A stretch of 64,000 nt of DNA, taken from assembly GCA_016508695.1 (NCBI GenBank), contig VNKQ01000008.1, forward strand, positions 682,001 to 746,000. Reading direction: 5' to 3'. The translations under genes and the position numbers were made by a program. The DNA comes from Hyphodiscus hymeniophilus (lineage: Eukaryota; Ascomycota; Leotiomycetes; Helotiales; Hyphodiscaceae). The notes below the pieces were generated by a model. That model did no database searches. It saw only the letters and a program-made list of their open reading frames with translations, and was not told the DNA's origin. Below are positions 33,108-46,928 of this stretch, piece by piece; within the stretch, counting starts at the first letter, position 1, and each line of letters opens with the position of its first letter.

Positions 33108-35430
33108 TCAAGGGTTCTCCTTTGGAGGCTCGGAATGTTCTCCGCCGCTCCAAACGTTCTCAAAAGCCTCTTCGTCCACGCCATACTTAGGTTTCGTCAA
33201 AACCTCTGTCTCTCTCGATTGCTGCCATTGCCGCGATTCTTCTGAGTCGTCTCTGCTCGGACCATCTTCATCCTCACCGACTGTGAATTGCCCACTTTCG
33301 CCATCTTCAACTGCAATGTCTTCCGGAGGTTCAAATCCTTCACGGATATCTTCACCAATGTCCTTTCCATACGTTCGACTACGGAAAGTTAGAACAAAGT
33401 CCGTTCGAAGTATTGAGAGCCTTGCTTACATATAACGCTTCCCTTCGGATTCATTCCAGGCAGAACCCCCTTCTTTTCTCGCTCGGACTCTCTCAGTCTC
33501 TTCTGCGTCAGTATCTTCCACCACCAAATCGACGAGTTGACTTCTGTCAGACTTCGCCGAGCTCGAGGCAGACGAATGATGACGAAGCATGCCATGCATC
33601 TGTGGTGCTCGACCTTCTTCCCCATTCGGCTCGTCTTCATCGTCTGGCACCTCTTTCTGCTTGCCCTTGGAATTGGAGCTACTATCTCTCTTCTTCGATT
33701 TGGTGCCTTTCTTATGTTTTTTCTGCGTCTTCTTGGTGACGTCCTCCACTGTCTCTCTGACGTTGCTCGCTCGTCGGATCTCGTTATCCCTCGTAGGCTG
33801 CAGAAGGTTACGATTGGTAGAGGTAGTTAGTAGACCAGGCTGCCCCGTTAGCCATCTTTCTCTCGACGCCACATGCGCAGTGACTACAGGGTACTATAGA
33901 ATGATCAGCCCGCCCCTTCTACTACCGAGGATCCACATACATTCCAGTCTCCAAACTCAAGTGCTCTAGCCCGTTCGTAGAGACTTTCCTCATCTGCGTC
34001 CAGCACTAATTCATCAATTCCTCCATTTCCATAGCCCATGTACTGCGCATTATTTCGCTGAGGTTTGGATGGTGACATGCTGCGAGAGCGACCGGGTCCA
34101 TCTCGTCCCAGAAGAGGTGTTTTTGAATTCGCTTCACCGGGTTTGGGTATCCAGTACTTTCCCTTTCCTCCTCGCTCATATCTCATCCCCTCCATCATTC
34201 TTGCAACACGGGAGGAGGACCCCTCGTGAGCTATAACATTATCACCCGAGTCAAACAATCGGTACTCGTAGTGATTGCCATTGAAGGTTTCCTTGGTATC
34301 CTCAATCAAATCTCGAACGCCGAAGGCGTCTCGCAGTGCGTATAATACAGGCATGCGAGCGGCAGAAATGGTTACATCCGCATAGTCATGCCATGAGAAC
34401 GCATACCAATGTGCAACTGCGAATATAGGCATCTCGAAACAGATCAGGGCGTCTTGGATAGCTGCTGCGAGGTTATCTGGCGTGTAGCCCGTAACATCAT
34501 CCGGAAGAGCACCTAGCCAGACAAGGATAGAGAGGAAGAAGCCTTGCCAGTATGAAGCAAAGATAATAAGCTTGATACACAAAAACTTCGGCACTGGACG
34601 AAAAGGCTGGAGATCTGCGGACATGCAGACCCAAAACATACCAAGAGAGTATAGACTTAGAGTGACGCTGACATTGTACAGTATGCCACTCCACAGGTAG
34701 CCGGAATCCAAGCCAAGATAACCCTCCTTGTATGTGCCTGTGGATTTCATAATGATGGCTGCCAATCCAAGTACGGGCTTCAGCCAAGCATATTGGAGGA
34801 TTCCCCGCTTTATTGCTAGAAAGGTATGAGGATCAGATATATCGACTTGAGGAAGAAAGTGATTAAGAGGCCAGAGGTGGTGGACTGGTTTGCGGCCATG
34901 CATCATGATGATTAACGCTCGTTCTCCGCCAATGAAATTGATCAGTAACTGAAAGAAGGTATAGATCGTGAAGGCCTGCCAAAGTCAGTGGGTATACTGG
35001 CGAGCTGTGCTTTCCCTTACTTCATAGATATCTCGAATTGGATCAACCCACATTGCAACCGTTAGAGACATAATGCTTGCCCAAGATGAGATCGAATATA
35101 TTGGCACCCTGGATATCATAAGGATATACGCCTAAAGACATTGGTAGTGGACGTACATAAGCAAAATTCGTATCACGTATCTTTGAAGGAGGGGCTTTCG
35201 ATAATTTTTGCTAGATATCTGGTAAGTCGTAGATCTTGTGAAACATGGAGAGATTCGTACGTTTGAAGCCATATCGACCTGCAGAAGAAGTCAATAGAAG
35301 TTGGTTGTCTGGTATCTGAATTGGCTTACACGATAGATAGCAAAGATGCTACCAAGGAAGCAACTCCAGCTACGATGATAGTCGCCTGAGTCAACTTCTC
35401 TCCCGTGCCTCCTGAGACAGCTCCCACCAT
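33108..35430 (-). CDS. DUF300 / TMEM184-like organic solute transporter alpha family protein
   Basis: Seven exons, 35430-35330, 35278-35261 (18 nt), 35210-35157, 35108-35021, 34975-33941, 33893-33430 and 33378-33108, give 676 residues with all phases matching. The N-terminal half holds about seven membrane spans with family signatures: 'YRKPLLQRYVIRILLM', 'VPIYSISSWASIMSL', 'FTIYTFFQLLINFIGGERAL', 'HHLWPLNHFLPQVDISDP' and 'ILQYAWLKPVLGLAAIIMK'. The C-terminal 330 residues are polar and acidic, with a lysine-rich 'KKTQKKHKKGTKSKK' stretch, and probably lie in the cytosol. Relatives are solute transporters or vacuolar/endosomal membrane proteins; the fungal role is not firmly known. It is divergent from CSF1 with 539 bp between starts. 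Confidence 0.93.
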
Positions 35431-35969
35431 GCTTGTGGATTCTTCTTCGAATGACGCGTTTCGAGATCGGAGGCAAACAGCACCGCTGAGAGGCGAATAA
35501 GCGATTATGAGGCCGTACTAGAAGCAAGAATCAACATCCTTCGCAGTTCAGAGCTCAGTGACCACTTGAGGGGAGAATTTGGAGCGAGGGTTGGCGATAC
35601 ACTCAGAGGTTGTGAGGGTATCTCCTTCTTTTAGTTTGAATCAGTGCAAGGCGGCATGGTCTTTAATCGGGCAAAATAGCGCTCGCTCATTGGTTGCGCG
35701 TGACCATCTGATAATCGTCGTCCCAAGAGCAAACTAGAAGCAACCCAAGCTCCATCCCAGCTCTGAAAACTATCACATTACCTACTGCGGCTGTACACTA
35801 TCGACCAGTACTCTACAGTGATTCTGGAACATAGGTCCGTATCCTGCGCAGCGTCTTCCTCATGAGCCTCCCACGACTGCTCGACTCATATCGCATTTCT
35901 TAGCTGCAATAGTAGTTGCTATCATGAGCAAGAACGAGCCCTAGCGTAGTCTCTGGCTAGAAAGAGAAG
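35431..35969. promoter_or_regulatory. Divergent promoter between DUF300 protein and CSF1
   Basis: 539 bp between two divergent start codons. No gene or repeat is recognised. Confidence 0.5.
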
Positions 35970-38900
35970 ATGTCGAGCATTAGGGGACTGGAACCGTCCC
36001 CTCTGCAACCAGATGTGGCCTTCAATTGGTGAGGTAATAAAACTGTAGTGAGTTCAGAAGCTAATATCAGACCAGGGTGTTCTTGATAGAGCTGGTCGTT
36101 TGTGGGGTGCTGTGAGCAGACTTTCTGTCTTTATTCTCTCCAAGCTAATCTGTGACTAGCACTCTGTTCTTCCTTTTCTACTTCAACCGAGTTTTCGCGA
36201 CGATCGTTTCTTTCGGCCTTCGATCTTGGACATGGCACAAATACCGCGTATACATTGACATTCAGGCTTTGCAGGTTTCTCTGCTTGGAGGAAGGGTCTT
36301 CTTCAAGGGATTCAAATACCACGGCAACAATGAGACCATCCTGATACATAGCGGATTTGTGACATGGTCTTACTGGCTCAGAAACGTCCGGGAGCTCGAT
36401 GTTAGCAGCCAGGTCGCAGGAGTAAAGCGGGCGTCGACGGATTCAGAGAACGAAAGTGGAGAAAGTCAGGAAAGGACGGTGGACGGGGCAGAAAAAGGTG
36501 GCCAGAGACGCTCTACGAAGCTTCCATGTCGCCTAAATCTCTCGATGAATGGGCTGGAATGGTTTGTTTACAACAAAAGTGCCGCATACGATGCAATTGT
36601 GGCAGGCATGACCAGATCGGATGACGCGCCCATTGAAACGATTCTGAAGAGCGGACTGGAACGTTCTGCTTCCGAGAACAAGCCGAGGAAGAGAGGAGGC
36701 AAAGCACTGGATCCAGAGAAAGTGGAAATAAGCTTGGAGGATCCATCTCTAGATCTGGAGAAGAAGGTTTCTGAGTTGACTGAGAAGAGTTCGCTTAGCA
36801 CACAACACGGAGACCCGAAACTACGAGAGACTTCCACAACTCAGACACAGCAGAGCTCAATCAATGGACAGCATCATGGTAGCCCCGAAGGGGCGTTTAT
36901 TCTACGATTCCTTCCGCTACATATTGATTGTCATAAAGCTGCAGTGGTTCTTGGGAATGAAAACACTAAAAGTGTGCTCATCACAAAAGTTGAACGTGCG
37001 AGTGGAGAAATTGATGCTACTGGAGCTACTGCTTTAGACCAATACAGGCAACTAATCAGCTTTCAATTTGAACACCCAGTTATTCAAATGAAGCCCAATG
37101 ACGACTATAAGGAGGATCAAACCACTGCAGCATCCAAAATGAAGAACCGCATGGCAGATCAATCAGAGCATAAAGAACAGCATGTCCACAATCACTCACT
37201 CTGGCATCGGCAACGCCGTAAGGCATGGCATAGGCTACAAGATCTTGTGCCTGCTTTCCGCAGCTCTGTGGAATCTATGTCTTCTAGCCATGGACGACCA
37301 GACACTGCCGCTCAGACTGGGCCAAACAACTGGCAGGGACTCTCGCGCTACCTTGATGAAAATGAGCAGGATGACAAGGCTAAGTGGTCATCCATTGAAT
37401 ATGCTACGGTTTCAACCATCGCCGACAGCCCTGAAGCTACAATGTCCTTCTACTGGGATGTTGTAGGCACTGTTCCGGAACGGACTCGTATGTCGGATTC
37501 ATCATTGGGCGAAGAAACATTGAACATCAACGGCGACCTCCCGCCGGAATGGGGTATCAACCTGTCCCTGAAAGGGGCTACAATCAATTACGGTCCATGG
37601 GCTGATAGACAGCGTGCGGACATTCAAAAGGTCTTTTTCCCCAGTCTTTGCAAGGATGCAACTCCTAGCAAGAAACTTGTGCCAGGTCAATTTCGGGTAC
37701 CTACGGAGTTCAAGCTCTTCATCGAATTTGACGAAGAGACAACCCTCCGTGTGCCTATCAAGGAAGAGTCAAAAAATTGGAAATGGACCAAGCAGGCAGA
37801 TAAAGTCAGTACCCGTCCAGGAGAACAGAAAAGGAACGAGAACAAGAGCCGGAAACGAAAACCCGACAAAGGCAACCCCGGACAAGAGATTCGTCCATTC
37901 GGCTGGCTGGATGTCAAAGTGGGAGCGAACGCGACTGTCTCATACGCCATGGACATGGTTGCAGGACCCACAGGATTTTCTAATAAGCTGGAAATAGATC
38001 TTCCGCACACAGAAATCACTACAAGTGTCAACCATGGACTACTTTGGAGGTCTGTGGAGAACAGGCTTTCGTGCGACCTTTCGAACCCTTTACAATGGAA
38101 TGGTCACCGGTCATGGAAGTTCGATGTCAACAGCAATGGGCTTGAGCTCTTCATACTAAGGGAGCATGTTTTCCTGCTGATCGATTTGGTTGATGACTGG
38201 GCCAGTGGACCGCCTCCGGATTATTTGACTTTTACCCCTTTTCGATATCTGGTGAATCTACAATTAGCTGATTTCAGACTTTATCTGAATGTCAATGATT
38301 CAAACATTATCAACAGCCCCGCCGACTTTGACGACAACACCTTCATTATCATCTTTGGCTCCACTCTGATTGCGGATATATGTATCCCTGTAGATCGATA
38401 TCGGCCTCATAGAAATGACATTTCGTTCAACGTCGAGGCCAAAGAGGGTGGTCTCAATCTTCATGTGCCACCCTGGAACACTCAAGCCACTTTCTTGAGC
38501 TCAACTGAATTGGCGACGCTGAAGACCTTGGCAATCGAGGGCAAATACCAGTACTGCGCAACTACCTCGACCAGTAATACGGATACTTTATTACTTGATG
38601 TTCACGGCCACGCTCCTTCTGCCCACTTCTTCGGGTTTGTTGTTCGATACTTTCTCAAGATCAAAGACAATTATTTCGGAGACGATATTCGATTCAAAAC
38701 TCTTGAGGAATATCAAGATGTCTTGCGGGCACAGCGCAATGGTACCGAAATCGCTAACACTGTGCCCCCACACAAGAAGTCGAATGATCTAGACGTCATC
38801 TTAGGTGTGACTGCAGACGAGTCAAGCGTTATTCTGCCATCAAACCTCTACTCCGCTAGGAATCACACCCGCATTGAGATTGCCACCCTTTCGGCCGATC

Positions 38901-41900
38901 TGAGATTTACGAATTATTATATGGATCTTGAAGTGGCTCTAAACACCCTAGCGATTTCTCAAGACAGCGAGTTTGGGGGAATGGCAACTCCAATAAGTGC
39001 CACATCCAGCACGCAGCTGTTTGTGGACGGAGTTAGTGTGACCGGTAACCGCCTGTTTGGGTTGCCTCCAACAGAGCCAACCTATGTCTGTAATTGGGAC
39101 TTTGGCATCGGTGCAATCACTGGAGAGTGTGCTACGGATTTCTTCAATCAATTATCCAGGGGTGGGAGAGCTTTTGACTTTTCATTTGATGACGATGAGA
39201 ACGCTTTGCCATCCGTTGCGGCAGAGGTTTTACATGATATCACCTTCCTTCGGGCGTCTGTTCAGTCTATCCGATTGTGGCTGCACGTAGAAGAGGCCGC
39301 TTTTCTTCTGTCTACTGGAATGATTTCAGTCAATTTTAATGATTGGGCTGGGTCGCACTATTCGAAGAAACTGAACTTGGAGATACCTGATCTACATCTG
39401 GCTTGTGTAGATGCAGAATCGGCATCGCGGCACCGATCAAGAACAGCGCACCCAGTTGAGACTCATGCTTTTATCAAGACATCTTTATCGTTTGCTATCA
39501 TTGACAGAAAGCTGGAATTTGCCGACGACCGACAGCTTCAACAGGAGCATGTCAAAAGACATGACCAGCGAACTCACAGAGCCGACTTTTTGTTACATCG
39601 ACATCTTCTCGATGACTCTATGCTGGTTCCGGTTGACGCTCCCGCTATGCACGTTCCGCCAATGCCTGTCCCAGTTCGCACTGACGACCCTCGGAACCTC
39701 GGCGAGGGTTCTATAGCCTCAAAAGGAACGTCCTCATATCGCCCGAAGCGTACTGTGCAACGAAAACCCTCATTTCTTTCTATATCAAATTCAAGCCATA
39801 GGAGTGGTTCTAGTATCCTTCTGCCTCAAAACTCACCACGAGCACAGGAACAACAGTCTACCGAGTCTAGATCGCGAAGTTTGCATGTCGGCGGGCCTGG
39901 GCAGCGCATACCGATCAGAGATGCTTCCGCGTCGACTGGCCGCCAATCCTCATTTTACAGCGCTGTTGGTGAACACAGAGGATTACCGCCGTCGAGTGTC
40001 ACCTTCTCAAGCTCTTACATCGCTCCATACTTCCCATTGGAGGCCGTTGATCCTGATCCGAAAGACTTGCCTACTGTGTCATTGGACTTGGAAGACGAAT
40101 CCACATTTAGAGCGAAGCAATTAGGGCTTGAAGACATTCACCCAGATCGAGTAGGCGAAAATGCTACGCATGCCAGCTTTATTCTGCAGTTCCCAATTGG
40201 TATCAGTGGCGTATTTAACGCCAAAGCTGCTGATGCAGTTGCATGCCTGCTCAGTGCAGTCCAAGCCGTTGATCCGGTTGACATCCTGGATGAGCTTCAG
40301 ATCGCCTCCATGAAGGAAATATTTGCCTTGAACAAACAGAAAATAACGACAGGGAAGGTGCTAGATATTGCTATACGAACAGCGGGCATAAGTCTACGCT
40401 TCCTCAACTCTTCCGCATCTGAAGATTCAACTTCTCTTCATGAGATGCATGACCAGTATGACCTGACTTTGTCCGGACTGGCGGTGACTTCGAGATCAGA
40501 GGTTGTGCCGAAGCAGCGAGATGTGTCTGAGGATAATCGAAAAACGTCTACTGTCCATGTGTCCCTTGCTTCACTGGGAATTGCCGCTAAGGAACGTTTT
40601 GGCGACTTGAGTGACCCTCAAGCCGCGGTTCAAGGAGGTCTCGAGGACGTCGTATTCTGGATGGCCTCGGGGCGAGAGACTTCAGCTAGTGTTGCATTCA
40701 AGGTTATCGAGTTTAATACAGTCAGCAACAAGGTGGAATACCTCGCTTCTTTACTACATCGGACAAAAATAATGAGCATCACAATAGCAGAGACCTTCTC
40801 CTCTCGTCTTCAACAGCAAAATTCTCGAGTTCAACTATTCACGTATCTTGTGGCCACAGCTGGACAACAAGCTCCAGATCCTCTCTTCTTAACGAGACCG
40901 TCATACGTACTACGTTCCGCCTCGGACCATCTGCGATCGAGTGACTCCTGGAAAGTCATTACGCGTTTGCACCATATGTACGCAAGCCTAGATGCGTCAG
41001 TACAGAATGACATCATAAAGCGTTGTTTCAGCAATTCAGAAGCAATCCCTGACGATGCTCAACACCGAGTGCGCGAAGGCTTCAATCAATGGAGAAGCTG
41101 GGATCTGAATGATCTCAATGCTTGTCTGGTAATGGGCAAGGTATATGGATTCAGAGAAGCGGTCGATGCGAGTTCTACGCACAAGGTGTTCAGATTGTCA
41201 TGTAGAACCGAGCTTGTTCGCTTCGTTTTGGATCCTGGTCCAAAACAAAACGAAGTCTCGTTAGACCTTGTTACGACAACGTTCGAGCACAAGGCTACCG
41301 CACTCCAGCCGGATGATAATTCGGAAGATGCTTCTTCGCCTGGTCAAACCACTATGCTGGAAGTGTATTGCTCAGACGCATCGATCAATCTCAACTGGGA
41401 GCTCTGTGAGTTGGCAAATGACATTGTCAAGCTGTACAATCAAAGCAGGCCGTCTCAGAACCAATACACTAAGCGAGCTTTGGTGGCATCTACTCATAAA
41501 TTAAAGAATCCGAAACACGATTTTCATTTCATCGTTGCCACAGAGAAAGGTTCCATTAACCTGGAAGCCATCAATATTAAAACTACGTCTATTAGCAAGG
41601 GCCTCAAAGCTTCTTTTGTGTTGCGCGATGGGTATGGGGCGGATCCGCAACCATCGGCAAACCTAGTGCTTTCCGCAGATGCAGTCACTTCAAGGGTCAA
41701 AAGTCATGCGGATGAGTTGACTCTGTACCAACTGCGCTATCCAAGCATCTATGCTTCCTACGAGGTGGATGTGATTGATGGGATCTCAACCAACCTTATT
41801 AAGTTTGCTGGAAACTGTCAAGAATTATCCTTTGCGGTGAAACAAGATATCCAAACTTTGATTGCAGTGCTGGACCTCGTCATTGGAGACGAGGTTGCTC

Positions 41901-44900
41901 AAATTTATCGTCTGAAAGCTAGCATACAGTCTACAAGCGCCCCACGGGAGGAACTTGTTGACCAGCCCACCCCATCTCGACAGACTATGAATCGCATCAG
42001 TGTGGCCCTGTTCTTGGATATGTACCAAATAAGTATTCCCCTTCTTCAGTCCCTGAAGTATTACATTTCCGGTGTCGTCGCACGAGCATCCGTGTCAGCC
42101 CAACTTGAATCCGAGATAACGTTTGATTTCGATATCAAGGAACATGTACATGATATTCAGACCATGGTGAATGAGGAGGCTCGAAGCATATCACTGCTTC
42201 AAATGCCTCCTACAAACGGTCGTGTCATCAGTCATATGTCAAGCGAGGAAACTTCGGTAGCAATTTATGCATCAGTTGAAGCCATCGAGCTAGACGCTGC
42301 CGCCATCCATAGCCTTTTGACTGCGCTGAACCGGCCTGAGATCTCCAGCGTCGTATCCGAAGTAAAGGAGGATTTCAAATCCGTTCGAGCCCATTTCAAG
42401 GATATATTTGGTCCGGCCAAACAAGTCGTCGCACCGAAAGCCCCTGTTGATGTAAAGCCGTTCATTTATGATGCTCATCTGACATGGGCTGGCCTTGACA
42501 TCTTTGCAATTGCTCGAGGTGCTTCGAATGGTCATGATACCGCGAGACTAGATTTCAATCTGGGCTGCGTTCAATTAGTGTTTTCCAATCGGCTGGAGCC
42601 GCGAGGCTTGGTCCTCGCTTTTCCTGAGCTGCGCGTGGGCTTGCGGCACATCATGTTTGAACTTTCACGGTGGAATGGTTCTGAAATGGAGCCTTGCGGA
42701 AATCTTATGTTCGCCGCCTTCTTGACGGCGACTTCGAAACAAAATGCAACTGGGGAAGAAGTAAGATCGTTCCACTTGAATAGCGATGCTCTAGAAATCA
42801 ATATATTTGCAGAAACGGCATCCTCAGTCGTCGATGTTATCGGAAATTTACAGGACAAAATCAAAGACCTCGACCTCTCAAGGGAGAAGAACTATTTCCG
42901 AAAATTACGCAAACCGAAGCCACGCATCATTGTCAACGAAGAGCAAGCAGAATCATTCGAAGGTACCAATGGCTCGGCTATAACTTTCGCATCGATGTAC
43001 TCTCTGGAGCTCTTGAATATTCAATTCTGCTGGCTCGTGGAGAAGTTCGAACACAGTCATTCCCCGGACCTGGCAAAGCTAGAAAGGGAAAACCTGGTAT
43101 TGTCCTTGAAGCGGATCGATCTCTCCACCAAGAAGGAGAATACCGCTCGTCTTACCATCGAAGATCTTCAATTACAGACAGTACCTATATCGCAGGACAA
43201 GAATCGCCGATCTCTCAACTCTGCCCTGCTTCCTGAAGTTATTTTCAATATTGGTTATGTTTCCATGGCGGATGCACGTCGACTGGCGTTCCAAGCAGCA
43301 GGGAAATCTCTGGACCTCCGTTTGACTTCTCAATTCATGATACCTGCTGTCGAGTTGCAGAAGTCGATTGGGGCTGCCATTGATAAGGTTCGCGCTGCCA
43401 CAGCATCATGGACAACACCAGTTTCAAATAGCACACCAACGGAACCTAGCCGCCGCCAGCCATTCTTTGGCAAGAAGCGCATGGAATCTCTGTTGGTCGA
43501 TGCAGATTTCGCCGGTGCTGTGGTTTATTTGTCAGGGAAGACAGTCTCTGAGAATTCGCGAGGCAGAGGTGGTAGAGCTCCACAGGCTGGCAAATACGGG
43601 CAGTTCACGCATACGGACGCGAGCAGCAACACAGTTTTGAGAGCTCCTGGCCTAGCGTGGAAAATCGAATACAAGGATAGTGGTCTGGATGATCCCTCGC
43701 TGAATGCGGAGGTCAAAGTGGATGCATCTTCCAACATCCTGTACCCTGCGGTGGTCCCGCTCATCCTTGAGATTTCTTCGACTGTCAAGGAGGTCGTCAG
43801 TGATGACGAGAAGACCGGCTCGCTACAACCAAAGCCGCCACCGCAAAGCTTCATGGGCGTAGACGAAGATAACATCTTAACCGCTGATCCCAGTGCTGTA
43901 CTTGGCCGGACGCGACTCAACCTAGGTCTGCGTATCTGTAGGCAAGAATTCAGTCTTAGCTGTCAACCCATAGCACGTGTCGCGGCAACGGCTCGTTTCG
44001 ACGACATTTATCTCACCATCAATACTGTCCGATCAACTGAGCATGGCCATTTCTTTGCTGCATCCGCTGCAATCACTAGGCTTCAGGCTTCAGTCCAGCA
44101 TGTTTATTCCAGAGAGTCGACTGGCAGCTTTGACGTGGATAATGTCTTCTTATCGTTGATGAACAGCAAACACGTCAGTGGAACTAGTGGCGTCTCTGCG
44201 ATCCTCAAAATAAGCCCTATGAAAGTCCTGGTGAATGCTAAGCAGTTGCAAGATTTTCTACTTTTCAGAGAGATATGGGTACCTGTCGGAATGCGCCAGA
44301 ACTCATCACCTCCTGTCCCAGCACCATCAAGGTCACAATCCCAAACTTTCCTCGTCCAACGTTATCAGCAAGTTGCGGCTACTGGGGCTTTCCCTTGGAA
44401 CGCGACTGTTTTTATTGCGGAGCTAGACGTTCAACTTGATCTTGGTCAAGCCATTGGAAAGTCCTCATTCATGATATCGAAATTCTGGGTTTCTTCCAAG
44501 AAGAACTCGGATTGGGAGCAGAACCTGTGCCTAGGCTTCGAGAAGGTTGGAGTGGACAGCACTGGTAGAATGAGCGGCTTTGTTGCTTTGCAAGACTTTC
44601 GGGTACGAACATCAATTCAATGGCCTGCCCGTGAGATGGCCCTCAACCAGACGCCTCTTGTCGAAGGGTCTCTGGGATTTAATCAGTTCCGAGTGAAGGC
44701 CGCATTCGACTACCAAGCATTCCTGGTTGCTGATATCACCTCCTTCGAATTTCTCATGTACAATGTTCGCAACGGTGCCAATGCTAAGGGCGATCGCCTT
44801 GTCGCAATTCTAGATGGAGAAGCTGTTCAGATCTTTTGCACTACGACGAGCGCTTCTCAGGCTCTTGCACTGTTCCAGGCTTTCCAGCGCCTGGTCCAAG

Positions 44901-45870
44901 AGAAGAGATCAAATTACGAAGCATCCCTCGTCGAGATCGAAAAATTTATGAAGCGTAAATCCGTTGCACACCCCTCCCCCTCGCCACGGAAGAATCCGCT
45001 TGAAACTAGAGATGACCAGAAACTTGCCAAATCGCCAATATCCCTCCATACCGACGTGATTGTAACCCTGAAAGCAGTCAATGTCGGCTGCTTCCCAAAC
45101 ACCTTTTCCGACCATCAGGTTTTCAAAGTCGAGGCTCTCAATGCCCAAGCTCGGTTTGCCGTGACAATGAGCACTGGCAAGATCCACAGCATCCTCGGAT
45201 TGACCCTTGGCCAACTACGGATCGGACTCGCAGGCGTCAAGAAGATCGAAGTCCCAAAAACGGTCGGCGATATCTCAGTGGAAGACGTTGTCAACAGCGC
45301 CACTGGATCGCGAGGCGGCACGATCTTAAAAGTCCCAAAAGTGGAAGCCATCATGCAGACCTGGCAAGCTCCTAGCTCAAACCACATTGACTATATATTC
45401 AAGAGCTCGTTTGAAGGGAAAGTAGAGGTAGGATGGAACTACTCCCGCATCGGTTCTATTCGAAACATGTGGGCGTCACACTCGAAGGCTCTTGCACAGC
45501 GGCTAGGAAAACCACTCCCGCCTTCTGCTGTAAAAATTACGGGCGTGCCGGATGATGAGATGGAGAGGAAGGACGGAAAGCAGCAGAAGATCACGGCGGA
45601 GGTTAATGTGCCGCAGTCGAAATATGACTACACAGCTCTTGAACAGCCAATCATTGAGACGCCGCAGTTGAGAGATATGGGTGAAGCGACGCCTCCTTTG
45701 GAATGGATTGGTAAGGCCTGCCTCCCGTGTTCGAAGTGCGTATCTAACTGGCAGCAGGTCTACACAGAGAGCGCCTTCCGAACCTGACGCATCAGATCGT
45801 GATTGTGACTCTTCTAGAGCTGGCTAGTGAGGTGGAGGATGCTTATGCGAAGATTCTAGGGTCTTCTTGA
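35970..45870 (+). CDS. CSF1: CSF1, bridge-like lipid transfer protein (BLTP1/KIAA1109/Tweek family)
   Basis: Four exons, 35970-36028, 36076-36111, 36160-45710 and 45758-45870, give 3252 residues. The three short introns are in phase. The two small 5' exons supply the start 'MSSIRGLEPSPLQPDVAFNW' and most of a single membrane anchor ('VFLIELVVCGVLTLFFLFYF', residues 21-40). Then comes 'YRVYIDIQALQVSLLGGRVF', the conserved opening of the chorein-like lipid channel. The long third exon is the repeating-beta-groove body. The C-terminal part matches the FSA_C region, and the last exon ends 'LEWIGLHRERLPNLTHQIV'. CSF1 is an ER-anchored rod thought to move glycerophospholipids between membranes and to support GPI-anchor supply and growth in the cold. 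A single 9.55-kb coding exon without frame break is notable next to genes with apparent frame errors. Confidence 0.97.
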
Positions 45871-46928
45871 CGATGATTTCCTTTCAAATGTTGCTCGTGG
45901 GGACTTGGTTTACTTTCATTATTAGAATGGGGCATAGCGACGGCGTCAGGTATCGACCGGTGATGAGCTTGCATCAGAGCTCAATAAACGACCTGTATAT
46001 ACATGTACTATCAAACTACTAATAATTGGATCTCCTAGCAGTGAGATGCTTTTCTCGCCGTGAGGCTCTTCGGCGTGTCCCGTTTCGGTCGTTATAATTT
46101 ATGCCCCGCCTTTTCTGGTCTTCCTGCAATACAAAGTAGTAGGCATGTATGGCAAGTGAAGGAATGGTCCCAGCACGTTCCTCTTTAAAGAGACGCTTCA
46201 GAGCCTCGCCGGATTTCAGACGTTCAGTGTCACTGCATTACTCATTGTTTGGTAAATATTCTAGAGATGGCAAAGGGCTCTGTGACTCTTCTGCTTGATG
46301 TTCACTCATTCGTATGGCAAGCTCTGGGGCGAAATCCAAGCGAAATCACGGGCGCACACCGTACCTACCTAAGGTAGGTAGATTTGGTAGATGGTATGCT
46401 GGAGACTCTGTAGACATCCAATAGTGTCTACAAATCGTCCAAATCGTCATGCAAAGTCAATACACAGCCACATTCTGCCAATTGCCGGGTTGATGTTTTG
46501 TCCAGAGCGCAGCCTCCACACGGACCGCCTTGGATGCGTCTCCTGCCACTAGAAAGAAGTCTTGAGGGTTTCTGCCCTGTGTAATCGATAAGACGGTGTG
46601 AGGGGTTGCGCTGTAGGTCTTTCTCGCCGCCCAGACTCACTGTCCCCTCGATTTTTTGCGCTAAAGAGTCGCCCCACTCTGCCACATCTTTTCGAAGTTA
46701 TTCAAAACCCCCCCCACCTCCCATCTCCCTACCTACCTTGAAAGATCAACAGCTTCGTTGCGCCTCCCTCTATCTCATCTGTCTGCTTCGTGCGTGACAG
46801 CTTCGGGTAGATTCAAGTCTCAGGTGGACTTTCTTCACTTACTCTCGCCAGTCGAGATCAGCAACACCGCTCCGGCGTCACCAAAAAACTTCTTCCATTA
46901 ATCAGCTTTTCGAAGCACCACCGCCACC
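45871..46928. promoter_or_regulatory. Intergenic region and EF2 promoter
   Basis: 1058 bp between tandem genes. It contains the inverted repeat at 46362-46380 and a pyrimidine-rich core promoter (an eight-C run near 46708, then TCCCATCTCCCTACC) that is typical of highly expressed fungal genes. The EF2 start has a full GCCACCATGG context at 46924-46933. Confidence 0.55.
46362..46380. repeat. TACCTACCT-A-AGGTAGGTA inverted repeat
   Basis: Nine-base perfect arms around a single central A. A related TACCTAGGTA palindrome lies at 51256-51265. The family of TACCTA/TAGGTA sequences is common between genes in ascomycetes. Confidence 0.6.
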
